Source of the DNA: BMS3BBIN04 sp964552465
Lineage (GTDB): Bacteria; Electryoneota; Electryoneia; Electryoneales; Electryoneaceae
DNA length: 64,000 nucleotides
Assembly (NCBI GenBank): GCA_964552465.1
Contig: CAZKGR010000005.1
Location: 1 to 64,000, forward strand
Direction: 5' to 3'
The translations under genes and the position numbers were made by a program. The notes under the pieces are model-generated. The model saw nothing but the letters and a program-made list of their open reading frames with translations, was not told where the DNA came from and searched no databases. Below, piece by piece: positions 8,369 to 17,698 of the stretch. Numbering within the stretch: the stretch's first letter is position 1; every line of letters begins with the position of its first letter.

Positions 8369-10429
8369 ATGAAAATCGTGCTAACAGGCGGTGGCAGCGG
8401 AGGGCATGTCAGCCCGATGCTGGCCGTAGCAGATGCGTTGCGTGAACTCGATCCGACAGTGAAGTTGTACTATATCGGCATCAAGTCCGGCCTGGAAACC
8501 GAATTAGTTCCCCGTGCAAATATTCCACTCAAGTTTGCGCCCGCCATCGGTATGCCCGCATCCACTGTTTCGTCCGCGATGGCGCGGTTCATGATTACGC
8601 TTCTCGGTGGAATTCTCGCGGCGGCTGGACACCTCATAGTCATTCGTCCGAAGGCGATCGTTGCTTCGGGTGGGTTTGCCAGCGCCCCAGCAGTCTTCGC
8701 GACAGTTTTCCTTCGCACGATCACGTTCGGAATATGGCGTATCCCGGTCTACCTCCACGAACAGAACGCTGTCCCCGGCCGGATGAACTCAGCGGCTGCT
8801 CGGATAGCACGGCAGGTCGGCGTGGTCCATGCGATTTCGTTGGACCGTTTGCGACATGCGCTGAATGAGGTCGTCGGCTACCCGGTGCGGGCGGGATTTG
8901 CAAAGGTCGAACGTGCCGAAGCCCGCAAACAGCTTGGCATTCCAGACGACGCAGAGTATGTCGTAGTCACAGGCGGCAGTCAGGGCGCGCGCACGGTTAA
9001 CCGGGCGATGGTTGACGCGCTGCCGTTCCTCGCAGATCGCCCAAACCTGCACGTTATCCATTCAACAGGCGCTATGGTCGCCAGTGAATACAACGCCGTC
9101 GCGGACACACAGCTCCGTCTCGAAAGTATTTCCACCAGACCCGAGCACTACACTGTCACCGACTATTTGCATGATATGCCCACTCATCTCGCTGCGGCAG
9201 ACCTGGCGGTGGTCCGTGGTGGTGCCGGATCGCTGGTCGAGGTATGCACTCAAGGCCTGCCAGCATTGGTGATTCCAAAAGCGAACCTTCCGGGCGACAG
9301 TCAGGTTGCAAACGCCCGTGAGTTGGCTCAACGCGGCGCCGTTGAGCTCATTTACGAAGAACCGGCGTTGCAGGAAGGCGTTCTGCTTGAGGTTGTTTCA
9401 GGTCAACGACTAGCGGACAAGATCATTGAGCTTCTGGACGATTCAGGGCGACGGTCAGAACTAAGCACGGCTGCGAGCAAAGCATTTGATCGCCGTGCAG
9501 CTTCACGTATCGCGAAACGTGTGATCGCGCTCGGCAAGAGGGTTCAGGCGATTGATGTTGAGAACGACACATCAACCTCCTCGGCAGAATCGTTACCAGC
9601 AAACACGATCCCTCAGACGCCAACCGGCCTTCGACGCCTGGTCGAACAACGCATGGGTGTACGCTACGAACACGCTTTCGATCACGGTCCGATTCGCGAC
9701 TGGGAATTAACAAAGCTGGACGACCTTGCGTACTACCGCTATCGCGGCGCAGCGTTGCTCACGCACGCTCACTGGCTTATGCGGAACGAGGGGATCAAAT
9801 TGATCGCGCTGACCGGACATCACGAACAACTCGGTCTCGTTCTGCACATTTTGACGGATCGAACTCCTGCACCCAAGCTGCACCGAATGCTCGGCGGCGA
9901 TTTTCAACAGGTTGGGTTTGTCCGTCGGAATGCGATAAGTGCGTTGTCTTTCCTGGGAATTGTGAATGATGAGGTACGCAACGCAATCGTCGCTGCGCTG
10001 GGCGATCCGTATTACGAAGCACGTTCGGCGGCGCTGAAATTGATCCGTTCGATGTCAGAGAGCGGGCACTGGTTTACGAATAGCGCGCGTCTTGTCGAAC
10101 TCGTGCATGATTGCACCAGCGACAGCAACCTCGAAGTACGCTGGGAAGCGTTGCACACACTTGGATATGTGGGCCGGCCGGAAGATGTGTTGAACGTTAA
10201 TCGGGAATACGCGTTGGCTGGAAACACACCCCTTCGTGAGAGCGTTCTTCGCTCTTATCATGCCCTGCTCGACCGATTTGAAAATGATGAAACGCAACCC
10301 TGGCGATCTCAACTGTCCGACGATCTCGACCATTTCGCGATCACATCACTCGCGTTTTACCCGCATTTCCCGTTAAAAGAACGGTATCTCACCTTGCAAC
10401 GACGTATTCATGAGGAGGCTTCGGCATGA
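8369..10429 (+). CDS. murG: MurG-like GlcNAc transferase with C-terminal HEAT-repeat-like extension
   Basis: Residues 1 to about 385 are MurG-like. MurG adds N-acetylglucosamine to lipid I to make lipid II on the inner face of the membrane. Visible motifs are LTGGGSGGHVSPM at the N terminus, VVTGGSQGARTVNR in the middle, and the donor site VVRGGAGSLVEVCTQGLPALVIP. The usual histidine of the DNHQ-type segment reads GDSQVANA here. The protein is 686 residues, nearly twice the normal 350-370. The extra 300 residues start after an Ser/Thr-rich linker and contain helical repeats resembling HEAT repeats (VRRNAISALSFLG, YYEARSAALKLIRS, LEVRWEALHTLGYVG). No stop separates the two parts. The 3' end overlaps mraY by four bases (ATGA), so the two are translationally coupled. 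The role of the extension is unknown; I infer protein binding. Confidence 0.88.
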   Translation: MKIVLTGGGSGGHVSPMLAVADALRELDPTVKLYYIGIKSGLETELVPRANIPLKFAPAIGMPASTVSSAMARFMITLLGGILAAAGHLIVIRPKAIVASGGFASAPAVFATVFLRTITFGIWRIPVYLHEQNAVPGRMNSAAARIARQVGVVHAISLDRLRHALNEVVGYPVRAGFAKVERAEARKQLGIPDDAEYVVVTGGSQGARTVNRAMVDALPFLADRPNLHVIHSTGAMVASEYNAVADTQLRLESISTRPEHYTVTDYLHDMPTHLAAADLAVVRGGAGSLVEVCTQGLPALVIPKANLPGDSQVANARELAQRGAVELIYEEPALQEGVLLEVVSGQRLADKIIELLDDSGRRSELSTAASKAFDRRAASRIAKRVIALGKRVQAIDVENDTSTSSAESLPANTIPQTPTGLRRLVEQRMGVRYEHAFDHGPIRDWELTKLDDLAYYRYRGAALLTHAHWLMRNEGIKLIALTGHHEQLGLVLHILTDRTPAPKLHRMLGGDFQQVGFVRRNAISALSFLGIVNDEVRNAIVAALGDPYYEARSAALKLIRSMSESGHWFTNSARLVELVHDCTSDSNLEVRWEALHTLGYVGRPEDVLNVNREYALAGNTPLRESVLRSYHALLDRFENDETQPWRSQLSDDLDHFAITSLAFYPHFPLKERYLTLQRRIHEEASA

Positions 10430-11550
10430 TCTACGCACTCACCGACTTCCTCGCTGAACAAGGCGGGATATGGGATACATTGCGGGTGTTGAATTACATA
10501 TCCACCCGTTCGATTGCTGCGGTTATCACGACTTTATTGTTGGTGATTTTCTTCGCCCCCCGTGTGATCCGCATGTTGTACCTCGCCGGGCAACGAGACA
10601 GCCACCGCGATTTTGACGAACATCTCGCAAAGTCGAAACGTGGCACACCCACGATGGGCGGCGTCCTGATCATCGGATCGATCATGATCAGTCTGTTGCT
10701 GTGGGGTGATTGGACAAACGGATATTTGTGGGCGGTGATCAGCGCGCTGCTGATCTTCGGCTTCCTCGGCGCGGTGGACGACATTGCGAAAGTCCGTGGC
10801 GGCAGCGCAGAGGCTGGGGTCAGCCGTCGTGCAAAACTGGTGATCCAATCGTTATACGGACTGGTGCTGGGCTCGTTGCTTTTCTTGCCGAACACAACAC
10901 CATTCCCGTTGGAAATCGCGGATACGATAGGCATTCCATTCATAAAGCCGCTGGAATATGGCGGGTTGAACGTACACCTCTCGTTCTTCTATGTGCCATT
11001 TGTCGCGTTCGTGGTTGTCGCGGTCAGCAATGCGGTCAACTTGATCGATGGGCTTGACGGTCTCGCCGCCGGAACGACGCTGCTTCCGGTTGCGGTGTAC
11101 GGCTTCTTCGCGTACATCCTGGGAAACCATGTGTGGTCGGAATATTTTCTGTATTCGTTCCAGCCGGGCGTGCACGAGCTGGTGGTTTTCGTGGCGGCGG
11201 TGGTCGGCGCTTTGATCGGATTCTTATGGTACAACGGTTACCCGGCACAGGTTTTTATGGGCGACACGGGCTCGTTGGCGTTGGGCGGAACGCTGGCCGT
11301 GTTGATTGTGTTGACGAAACAGGAGCTGTTATTCCTGATCGCTGGTGGCGTGTTTTTGTACGTGAACGCTACCCATGTCATCGGTGACCGCATCGGAATC
11401 AATATGCTGGGCCGCCGCATCTTTTATCGCACACCGATCCATCACTCCTACGAACATCTCGGTGTCGCAGAAACGAAAGTCGTACTCCGCTTCTGGATCG
11501 TCTCACTTCTGCTCGCCCTGCTCGCCCTCGCAACGTTGAAATTGAGGTAA
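10426..11550 (+). CDS. mraY: MraY-like phospho-MurNAc-pentapeptide transferase
   Basis: This 374-residue membrane enzyme, with about ten membrane segments, would make lipid I from UDP-MurNAc-pentapeptide and undecaprenyl phosphate. Family motifs are GTPTMGGVLI, the DD pair in GAVDDIAKV, NAVNLIDGLDGLA, and PAQVFMGDTGSLALGG. The C-terminal loop reads RTPIHHSYEHLG, so the third histidine of the otherwise near-invariant HHH is serine. The ending VVLRFWIVS...LATLKLR is typical MraY. It starts within the murG stop (ATGA). Having only murG and mraY together, without murD, ftsW or murC, means the usual division and cell-wall cluster is broken up in this genome. Confidence 0.9.
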   Translation: MIYALTDFLAEQGGIWDTLRVLNYISTRSIAAVITTLLLVIFFAPRVIRMLYLAGQRDSHRDFDEHLAKSKRGTPTMGGVLIIGSIMISLLLWGDWTNGYLWAVISALLIFGFLGAVDDIAKVRGGSAEAGVSRRAKLVIQSLYGLVLGSLLFLPNTTPFPLEIADTIGIPFIKPLEYGGLNVHLSFFYVPFVAFVVVAVSNAVNLIDGLDGLAAGTTLLPVAVYGFFAYILGNHVWSEYFLYSFQPGVHELVVFVAAVVGALIGFLWYNGYPAQVFMGDTGSLALGGTLAVLIVLTKQELLFLIAGGVFLYVNATHVIGDRIGINMLGRRIFYRTPIHHSYEHLGVAETKVVLRFWIVSLLLALLALATLKLR

Positions 11551-11593
11551 TTTCGACGTTAATCTCAATTTGTACGCTTAATAGGGGGACACG

Positions 11594-13597
11594 ATGACCG
11601 ACCAAATCTTACCAATTCCACCAAAACCAACATCTGTTTGGGAAGAATGGGCGGAACAGGTTCGCGACTGGGATAAGAAGGGCAGGAAGGCTGAATTTCC
11701 TACACCACCTAATAATCCTCCCAAAGAAAGGGTTAAACTCCACAATCTACCGCTGAACGATATTGATAAAGGGCTCGAAGGAGTAGCTTTCGGAGAAGCA
11801 GACCTATACGAAACCACTTTTCACAATTCAAACCTTAGAAACACATCCTTCATTGAGACTCTTGGATTAACTCTATCCTCATTCATGGGCGCAGATCTGA
11901 CAGCAGCCTTGGTAGTTGAAAGCCACTCCGAATCAGATATTAAAACGGTAAACGACGCCACCCGCCACGCCAACCGAACCTTAGCAACGCTGTTGATAGG
12001 TTGTTTGTACGTACTGCTCACGGTCGGTAGCACGACCGATATCGATCTCGTTCTCAACGAAGCAACATTCAGAATGCCTTTCGTCGGCGTAGAGGTGGAT
12101 GTAGGGCACTTTTATTTCTGGGCACCTCCCCTACTATTAGGTGTGTTTTTCTATTTCCACCTTTACCTTCAGAAGATTTACCAGGTGATGGGCCGCCTTC
12201 CTGCACGTTTACCCGATGGACGTGCGTTGGACGATGTCGTCGATCCGTGGTTGTTCAACAGTCTTGCCAGAATACTCAATAAAACTGCAGCGTCAAGCGG
12301 TAAACTGCTGGATCGTCTGACAATCCTGATCGTCGGGTCAATAGGCTGGTTATTGATTCCGATAACCCTGATTGTTGTCTGGGGGCGGTATCTGACCAAA
12401 CACGACGCGGCGAGCAGTTCGCTTCATACCGGATTTGTGGCCGTAGGGCTTGCGGGAACGATGTATTCATGGTTGGTAACAAAGGACCGCGTCCGTCGCA
12501 CAACTCATCATGAGAGAAACGTCCTGTTAGCTGCAACTGTGTTGCTAGCGACGGCAGCAATATTCGCCGGACTTACAACAATTCCGTTCTACTCTTCTCG
12601 CAATAGCGTTGCATCTAAAGGATTGTATTTTTGTAACACTCATCCTTTTGCTGAATTGGACGGCGCACAATTCACCAAAAGACACAGCTCGTTTCCTGGA
12701 GATACACTACAAAGCGTCCGATATGAACCACCAGGGCTAACAGGCTCAAATCTGCGATACGCATCATTGCGAAGGGCGTATTTGGAACACGCGGTTCTTA
12801 ACGAGACCGATTTATCAGGAGCAGACCTGTCATTTGCTAATCTTAACAGCGCGGATTTGAGAGAGGCCAATCTTGTCGGTGCGCTGATTTGGGGAACAAG
12901 CTTTGAAGGTTCGAACTTGTGGGAAGCTGATCTGAAAGGTGCTAATCCATATATATTAGCGGAGGAAGGCGAAATCAGCGCATACAACTATGGCGGATTT
13001 TATTTCAAAGGAGCAATTCTATTCGGGGCTGACCTAAGAGGGTTGAATTTACCGCGCGCCGATTTTGAGGGTGCCGAACTTGGGGGCGCCCATCTTCAAG
13101 GAGTAAATATGCGGCTAGCTAACCTCAATGGGGCCCGATTATGGAATAGCAGCCTCTACGGCGCTGATTTAAAAGACGCTGATCTACGCAATGCAACAAT
13201 TACGGGAGCAGATCTTCGAGGGGCGAAATTATGGGCAGCCAATCTTTTGGGCGCTGACCTGATAGGCGCGTATCTTAACGGCGTAGATCTTCGTCACGCG
13301 AGAATTGGACATATTATTGACAGACAGGACGTTCAAACATTGACACCCCTTCCCTCTCAATTGCGCTATTGCGTTTTAGATTCCACGACAAAACCAGACT
13401 CCTCCTGGATTGACGCTCTTAATTCCGAAGGCAAAAGCTATGAAGATCTTCTGATTTATTCTCAATCCCGCATAGACAGCATTCGCGCCATTCGCGCGGG
13501 AGTAAGCTACTCATTAGTGGCGTGGGAAATTGATATGGGTAAACACCATCACCTCAATGACACCTCCTGGGTCAACCAAGTCATGTGCGAGGAATAG
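11594..13597 (+). CDS. pentapeptide-repeat membrane protein
   Basis: The protein has 667 residues in three parts. Residues 1-105 are soluble, with a short set of pentapeptide repeats (GVAFGEADLYETTFHNSNLRN). Residues 130-335 contain about five hydrophobic helices. Residues 370-575 are a long pentapeptide-repeat run, A(D/N)LxxA-type units such as LSGADLSFANLNSADLREAN, predicted to form a right-handed quadrilateral beta helix. The C-terminal 90 residues have no recognised domain. A GGGGGA site lies 8 bases before the ATG. Its substrate or role is unknown; quinolone-resistance pentapeptide proteins are soluble and lack membrane helices, so that role is not suggested. It is followed directly by the acetyltransferase, whose ribosome site lies inside this gene's last codons. 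Confidence 0.85.
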   Translation: MTDQILPIPPKPTSVWEEWAEQVRDWDKKGRKAEFPTPPNNPPKERVKLHNLPLNDIDKGLEGVAFGEADLYETTFHNSNLRNTSFIETLGLTLSSFMGADLTAALVVESHSESDIKTVNDATRHANRTLATLLIGCLYVLLTVGSTTDIDLVLNEATFRMPFVGVEVDVGHFYFWAPPLLLGVFFYFHLYLQKIYQVMGRLPARLPDGRALDDVVDPWLFNSLARILNKTAASSGKLLDRLTILIVGSIGWLLIPITLIVVWGRYLTKHDAASSSLHTGFVAVGLAGTMYSWLVTKDRVRRTTHHERNVLLAATVLLATAAIFAGLTTIPFYSSRNSVASKGLYFCNTHPFAELDGAQFTKRHSSFPGDTLQSVRYEPPGLTGSNLRYASLRRAYLEHAVLNETDLSGADLSFANLNSADLREANLVGALIWGTSFEGSNLWEADLKGANPYILAEEGEISAYNYGGFYFKGAILFGADLRGLNLPRADFEGAELGGAHLQGVNMRLANLNGARLWNSSLYGADLKDADLRNATITGADLRGAKLWAANLLGADLIGAYLNGVDLRHARIGHIIDRQDVQTLTPLPSQLRYCVLDSTTKPDSSWIDALNSEGKSYEDLLIYSQSRIDSIRAIRAGVSYSLVAWEIDMGKHHHLNDTSWVNQVMCEE

Positions 13598-14340
13598 ATG
13601 GCTTTTCTCGACGACGAGCTGATACCGCTGCCGGGCGGGTACAAGCCTGTCCATCTCGAAACCGAGCGGTTGACGTTGGACAGCATTCGGGTTTCCGATG
13701 CTCCGGAGATCTTTCCAGTGATTTTTGGCGATCCGGAAGTGTTTCGTTATATCCCGGCGGAGATATCAACCGACGTCGAGCATGTTCGAGCACGTCTACG
13801 TAGCGTTATCAATGTTGAGCGTCGGTTTGGGTATTCTTTCCTGATGGTCCGGTTGAAAGCGACGCGTGAGGTCGTGGGAACCTGCGGGTTGATACCGGTC
13901 GAACGCCGAGGCCCTGAGGTCGAAATCGGCTATCATACAGGGCAAAAGTTCTGGCAGAAGGGGTACACGTCCGAAGCGGCTGCGGAATGCCTGCGCTGGG
14001 GCTTTGAAAAACTGGGATTAGAAAACATTATCGCAGTTTGCGAGGAACCGAACGTCGGATCGTGGAAGGTGATGGAGAAGATNNNNNNNNNNNNNNNNNN
14101 NNNNNNNNNNNNNNNNNNNNNNNNNNNNNNNNNNNNNNNNNNNNNNNNNNNNNNNNNNNNNNNNNNNNNNNNNNNNNNNNNNTTATCGCAGTTTGCGAGG
14201 AACCGAACGTCGGATCGTGGAAGGTGATGGAGAAGATCGGGATGCATCGAGTAGGATTGACAACCCAGTATTACGAAGTCGAACTGCTGAAATATGACCT
14301 GACGGCCGAGCAATGGCGCATTCAGAATGGGACAAGCTGA
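13598..14340 (+). CDS. RimJ/RimL-type GNAT acetyltransferase, interrupted by false assembly gap
   Basis: This is a GNAT-fold N-acetyltransferase using acetyl-CoA. The N-terminal HLETERLTLDSIRVSDAPEI is typical of the RimJ/RimL group; the acetyl-CoA region is EIGYHTGQKFWQKGYTSEAA, and the C terminus has NVGSWKVMEKIGMHRV. The reading is cut by 100 Ns at 14083-14182. The 55 bases before the gap (14028-14082) are identical to the 55 after it (14183-14237). Joining 14082 directly to 14238 gives one intact 195-residue protein ending at 14340, so the true gene is 588 bases and the gap is not biological. GAGGA lies a few bases before the ATG. The substrate is unknown; it could be a ribosomal protein, an amine or a drug. 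Confidence 0.85.
14083..14182. other. 100-N scaffold gap
   Basis: This is exactly 100 unknown bases. Identical 55-base flanks show that the two contigs overlap and should be merged. The shared length is typical of an assembly k-mer. Confidence 0.97.
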
Positions 14341-14383
14341 CACGACCAACCATTATTTCGATCACCAAAGAGGAAAACACGGT

Positions 14384-14482
14384 TTCTGGAAGGTGATGGA
14401 GAAGATTGGGACGCATCGAGTTGAATTGACGGACAAGTACTACGACTCAACCAGCCCGCTATACGAACGCACGCCGATTTAG
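14384..14482 (+). pseudogene. remnant of a second GNAT gene, 3' end only
   Basis: The frame reads FWKVMEKIGTHRVELTDKYY and then runs to a stop at 14480-14482. It closely matches the end of the acetyltransferase just upstream (SWKVMEKIGMHRVGLTTQYY). DNA identity is high across about 55 bases starting at TGGAAGGTGATGGAGAAGAT, then falls away. There is no start codon, acetyl-CoA site or upstream half. I infer the leftover of a tandem duplication. It shares about 20 bases with the repeated contig ends and may be the reason the assembler broke at this spot. Confidence 0.7.
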
Positions 14483-14569
14483 CAGCAACCCTTCCGCCGC
14501 AAATCCATATCAGCGTCAAGCTCAAACGGGTTTACTAAGACTGTTTATCACAGTTTCTGGCTGCAATTA

Positions 14570-15022
14570 TTAATCCAGAAACTGATCTTCTGGCAGGTAT
14601 TCCACAATCGAGTCCGGGTGGTCGAGGAGATACTGCCCCAGCCCCTGATCGTACACTTTTTCTTCGTCGCAAATGTGGTTCAATATGTAATCGCGTAAGA
14701 CTGTGTAAGTCTGAACGTGGACCAGGATTTTACCATCCCGGTGGCGGAATACGAGATCCGTCATTTGTTGCGTGAATCTTTTGTGCTCTTCCATATGTTG
14801 GTTTGTGAGTGGGTAATCGTACTTACGCATCAACTCTTCTTCGGTAGCAAAATGACAGCTGGCGTACTCTGTCAGACGTTTCAAAACGGCACCGACAGAG
14901 TTGTTCGCACGCCCAAGCACCAAAGCCGCGCTTAGCTCGTTCACGATGGCAAACAGCTCTTGATGTTGCTTATCAATTTTTTCAATACCAGTGGCGTAAC
15001 TCTCATCCCACGACAATTCCAC
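14570..15022 (-). CDS. bacteriohemerythrin (complete di-iron site)
   Basis: This 150-residue four-helix hemerythrin-like protein binds O2 reversibly at a non-haem di-iron centre; in anaerobes and microaerophiles such proteins store, sense or remove oxygen. All ligand motifs are present: DKQHQELF, CHFATEEELM (H-x3-E), HMEEHKRF (H-x3-H) and NHICDEE (H-x4-D). I place the start at GTG 15022, giving VELSWDESY, because the paralogue at 15733 begins at the equivalent GTG; an ATG at 15100 would add 26 unrelated residues. It is adjacent to its paralogue, both on the minus strand, suggesting a tandem duplication. Confidence 0.88.
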   Translation of the reverse strand: MELSWDESYATGIEKIDKQHQELFAIVNELSAALVLGRANNSVGAVLKRLTEYASCHFATEEELMRKYDYPLTNQHMEEHKRFTQQMTDLVFRHRDGKILVHVQTYTVLRDYILNHICDEEKVYDQGLGQYLLDHPDSIVEYLPEDQFLD

Positions 15023-15274
15023 AGATTCAGCTCTCGCTTGGTTTAGGGGAGGGTTGTAATCGTATCGCCAAGTATAGCTACTATGCTTATGCTCGATCAA
15101 GAAACAGATGCGTCTGGAGCCGAGTCATAGGGCGCCTATCGTGACAATTCCCATCTGGACACACATAAGGTGTTTGAAGCGATGGCAATATTTCGCAGGG
15201 TAAATGAAGATCTGAAGAGGTACCGCGAGGCGGGTGTATGAATTTGCTGGTTCGTGGCGAAAAACAATGTTGAA

Positions 15275-15733
15275 TTATTCGTCCGTAGACCGCAGGTCCT
15301 CTGGCAGGTATTCCTGGCAGGAATCCGGATGCTCGAGTATATAGCGCGACATCGCATGATCATATGGACCCTCCACATCTGCGATGTGTCCCAAAATCCA
15401 ATCCCGAATAGCACAGTAGGTGTGAACAGAGACAAGAACCTCTTCATTCTCATTACGCAGGATCAATTCCGCTAACTGTGCTTTGAACGCACCGTGGACA
15501 ACCTTGTGCAATTCATAATCGGGATAATCATACTTGCGCATCAGCTCTTCTTCATATTCAAAATTTGCTCTTATGTTTTCCACGAGACGGCCCAAGATAG
15601 GCGAGATTACATATTTAGCACGACTGAGCATCAACGCCGCGCTCAGGTCAGCAACAATGACGAACAGTTCTTTATGCTGCTCGTCAATCTGTTCGATGCC
15701 AGTGTTGTAACTTTCATCCCACTTGAGTTCCAC
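15275..15733 (-). CDS. bacteriohemerythrin paralogue lacking one iron-ligand histidine
   Basis: This 152-residue hemerythrin-like protein is clearly related to its neighbour. Ligand motifs DEQHKELF, HKVVHGAF and GHIADVE are intact. The segment that should hold H-x3-E reads ANFEYEEELM, so the first histidine is asparagine (AAT codon, one base from CAT) while the glutamate is kept. The position corresponds to His54 of classical hemerythrin. Iron binding may be asymmetric or lost, or the protein may have taken a sensing role; this is inference. It starts at GTG 15733 with GAGAGGG upstream. Confidence 0.85.
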   Translation of the reverse strand: MELKWDESYNTGIEQIDEQHKELFVIVADLSAALMLSRAKYVISPILGRLVENIRANFEYEEELMRKYDYPDYELHKVVHGAFKAQLAELILRNENEEVLVSVHTYCAIRDWILGHIADVEGPYDHAMSRYILEHPDSCQEYLPEDLRSTDE

Positions 15734-16189
15734 GCGACCCTCTCACACCTGGTTGGGGCAATGAGCATATCAATAGAGAATATTGTACTTCCAGCCCGGC
15801 CTATACAAGCGACGGCCAGCAATAAAATCGTCTTTCGTGGAAAACACTCGTTGGTCACTACGAGCACGGCCAGGCCATCTGTTGCTCCGGTTTCGACCTG
15901 ATTGTACCACCCTGATACAGGATTGTTCACTCCGAGCTTGCGCGAGAATCATGCCCCGTTTTGCGACAAATACAACTCGAGTGTTTGTGTGTGGTGAATC
16001 ATAGCGCGGGTGGTTCTGATCTCTTCAAGGAGAGCGAAATTGGATAATTGATTGCAAAAGAACACGTTAAGTAATCCTCTAAAAAGCGCCCGTGGAGCTG
16101 TAATGCACCGAAAAGCGCTTTTGTTTTTTGGCGCCTTCTAATGTAAGCCTTACATTTCTATTCTTGATAAAGACCCATGAGGTGAGATC
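15734..16189. promoter_or_regulatory. divergent intergenic region, no gene seen
   Basis: This is 456 bases between the minus-strand hemerythrin and a plus-strand secreted-protein gene. It should hold both promoters. No convincing gene or RNA is seen. 16084-16125 contains AAAGCGCCC and AAAAGCGCTTTTG, a weak stem that could attenuate or end a transcript. No boxes are clear enough to call. Confidence 0.35.
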
Positions 16190-17647
16190 ATGTTTCGAAC
16201 GTATATCCTGGTAGCAATTCTCGCGTTCGCAGCAGCGGCAGCGCTGGCTCAACCGGCCGACCAGTGGCTTCGGGAGTATGGTAACGAAGATCACGACGAG
16301 GGCTGGGCTGTTTGCTCAACCGCGGACGGCTGTTTTGTTTTTGCCGGGACATCATTGTCGCCGAACCGGCTGTTTGTGCAGAAAGTGGACGAGTACGGCA
16401 ACGAGCACTGGCGTCGCGATGCCATTGCCAGCGGCGACATTCGTGACATTGTTGAAACTCCGGACGGCAATTTCGTTATCGTTGGAGCTGTTGGTAACAA
16501 CGGCCTGGTAGCAAAGCTGGACGCGTACGGCAATCTTCTTTGGTACCAGGAAATAGCTCCAGGCCCAGTAGTGGCATTGGAAGCGGTGACGATCTTGCCG
16601 GGCGGCGGCATTGTGGTCACGGGACGCCAGGACTACGAACCGGTGGATTTGTTGATCGCCCGTTTTGATGCCGGCGGCAACAACTTGTGGACCTACAACT
16701 ATGAAAGCTTGACACTGGACGCGGAGTTGGCGTTTGACGTTGGCTACACGAGCGCCGGCGCCATTGTTGTGTTTGCCACATTGGTCGCGGACGGAATCGG
16801 TCCTAACCGAATCCACATCCTGCTGTTCACCAACTCAGGTACGTATATCGACGGAATTTATATCGTGAACGTTAACCAGACAGCGCTTGCGGGATTGGTG
16901 CTTGATAACGACGATGTTATCATCGCTGGCGAACGCGAAGGCCAGGCGTTAGCGATGCGCTATGGTGCAGATGGCGTCCAGGATTGGGAAATTCTTGACC
17001 CGAATGCGATAGCGTTCCTCGCGTGTCACGAAACATCGGACGGCGGATTTGCGTTCGCGGGCAGCGCAGCGCCGTCTGGTCATGTTGATTTTTACGCGAT
17101 GAAAACGGATGCGTTGGGCACAGTCGAATGGACAGCGAACCTCGATCGTCCAGGCGACAATTATCCGAAAGACATGGCGATAGGCGCGGACGACGCGATG
17201 TACACCATAGGATTCTCTGACATTGCGCTGGGTAATAGTGATATCGAATTGTGGGCGATGGGCAAGGAAGAACGGTACTCGGAATATACGGCATCTCTGA
17301 CCGTGTTCAATCCGACAGGCACCGTTCCGCCGGAAGGTGCGCAATTGGATTACCAATTGTTCCTGAACAACCTGACCGGCGCCGAGCAGACCGTACAGCT
17401 TCATCGCGAAGGATTTACTCCGAACCAGGTGCTGCTGTCATTGGCAGAATTTCCGGTGAATCTGCAGCCGGGGATCAATCCGGGATTTGGAACGCAAATT
17501 GTGCCCGGCTTGCTGGATCCGGGACCGTACACGTTCATATACCGAGTTACAACGACAGACACGGATTCGTTGCTCGCTACGGCGTCCTATGCGTTCCGCA
17601 AGCTTGCGCCGGAGGATGGGTTAGAGAACGGCCTGCAATTCAAATAA
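16190..17647 (+). CDS. secreted beta-propeller-like protein
   Basis: The 485-residue protein has a clear Sec signal peptide (hydrophobic ILVAILAFAAAAALA, cleavage before QPADQW). Residues 25-355 hold about six repeats built on a DGG/DGxFVxxG...xxKxDxxGNxxW pattern, the usual signature of secreted propellers related to PQQ/delta-60-type repeats. Residues about 365-480 form a separate beta-rich domain shared with the gene at 18000 and the middle-to-C-terminal part of the gene at 29514. There is no terminal PNP sorting domain. A terminator follows at 17672. The function is unknown; it is probably envelope-associated or secreted. The next gene is a diverged paralogue. Confidence 0.75.
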   Translation: MFRTYILVAILAFAAAAALAQPADQWLREYGNEDHDEGWAVCSTADGCFVFAGTSLSPNRLFVQKVDEYGNEHWRRDAIASGDIRDIVETPDGNFVIVGAVGNNGLVAKLDAYGNLLWYQEIAPGPVVALEAVTILPGGGIVVTGRQDYEPVDLLIARFDAGGNNLWTYNYESLTLDAELAFDVGYTSAGAIVVFATLVADGIGPNRIHILLFTNSGTYIDGIYIVNVNQTALAGLVLDNDDVIIAGEREGQALAMRYGADGVQDWEILDPNAIAFLACHETSDGGFAFAGSAAPSGHVDFYAMKTDALGTVEWTANLDRPGDNYPKDMAIGADDAMYTIGFSDIALGNSDIELWAMGKEERYSEYTASLTVFNPTGTVPPEGAQLDYQLFLNNLTGAEQTVQLHREGFTPNQVLLSLAEFPVNLQPGINPGFGTQIVPGLLDPGPYTFIYRVTTTDTDSLLATASYAFRKLAPEDGLENGLQFK

Positions 17648-17671
17648 TCGGACACTCGTGTCGGATTTATA

Positions 17672-17698
17672 TAGCCGCTCCATATGGGGCGGCTTTTT
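17672..17698 (+). terminator. Rho-independent terminator
   Basis: GCCGCTCC, loop ATAT, GGGGCGGC, then TTTTTT. The 8 bp stem has one G-T pair. It lies 25 bases after the stop of the secreted propeller gene. Confidence 0.85.
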
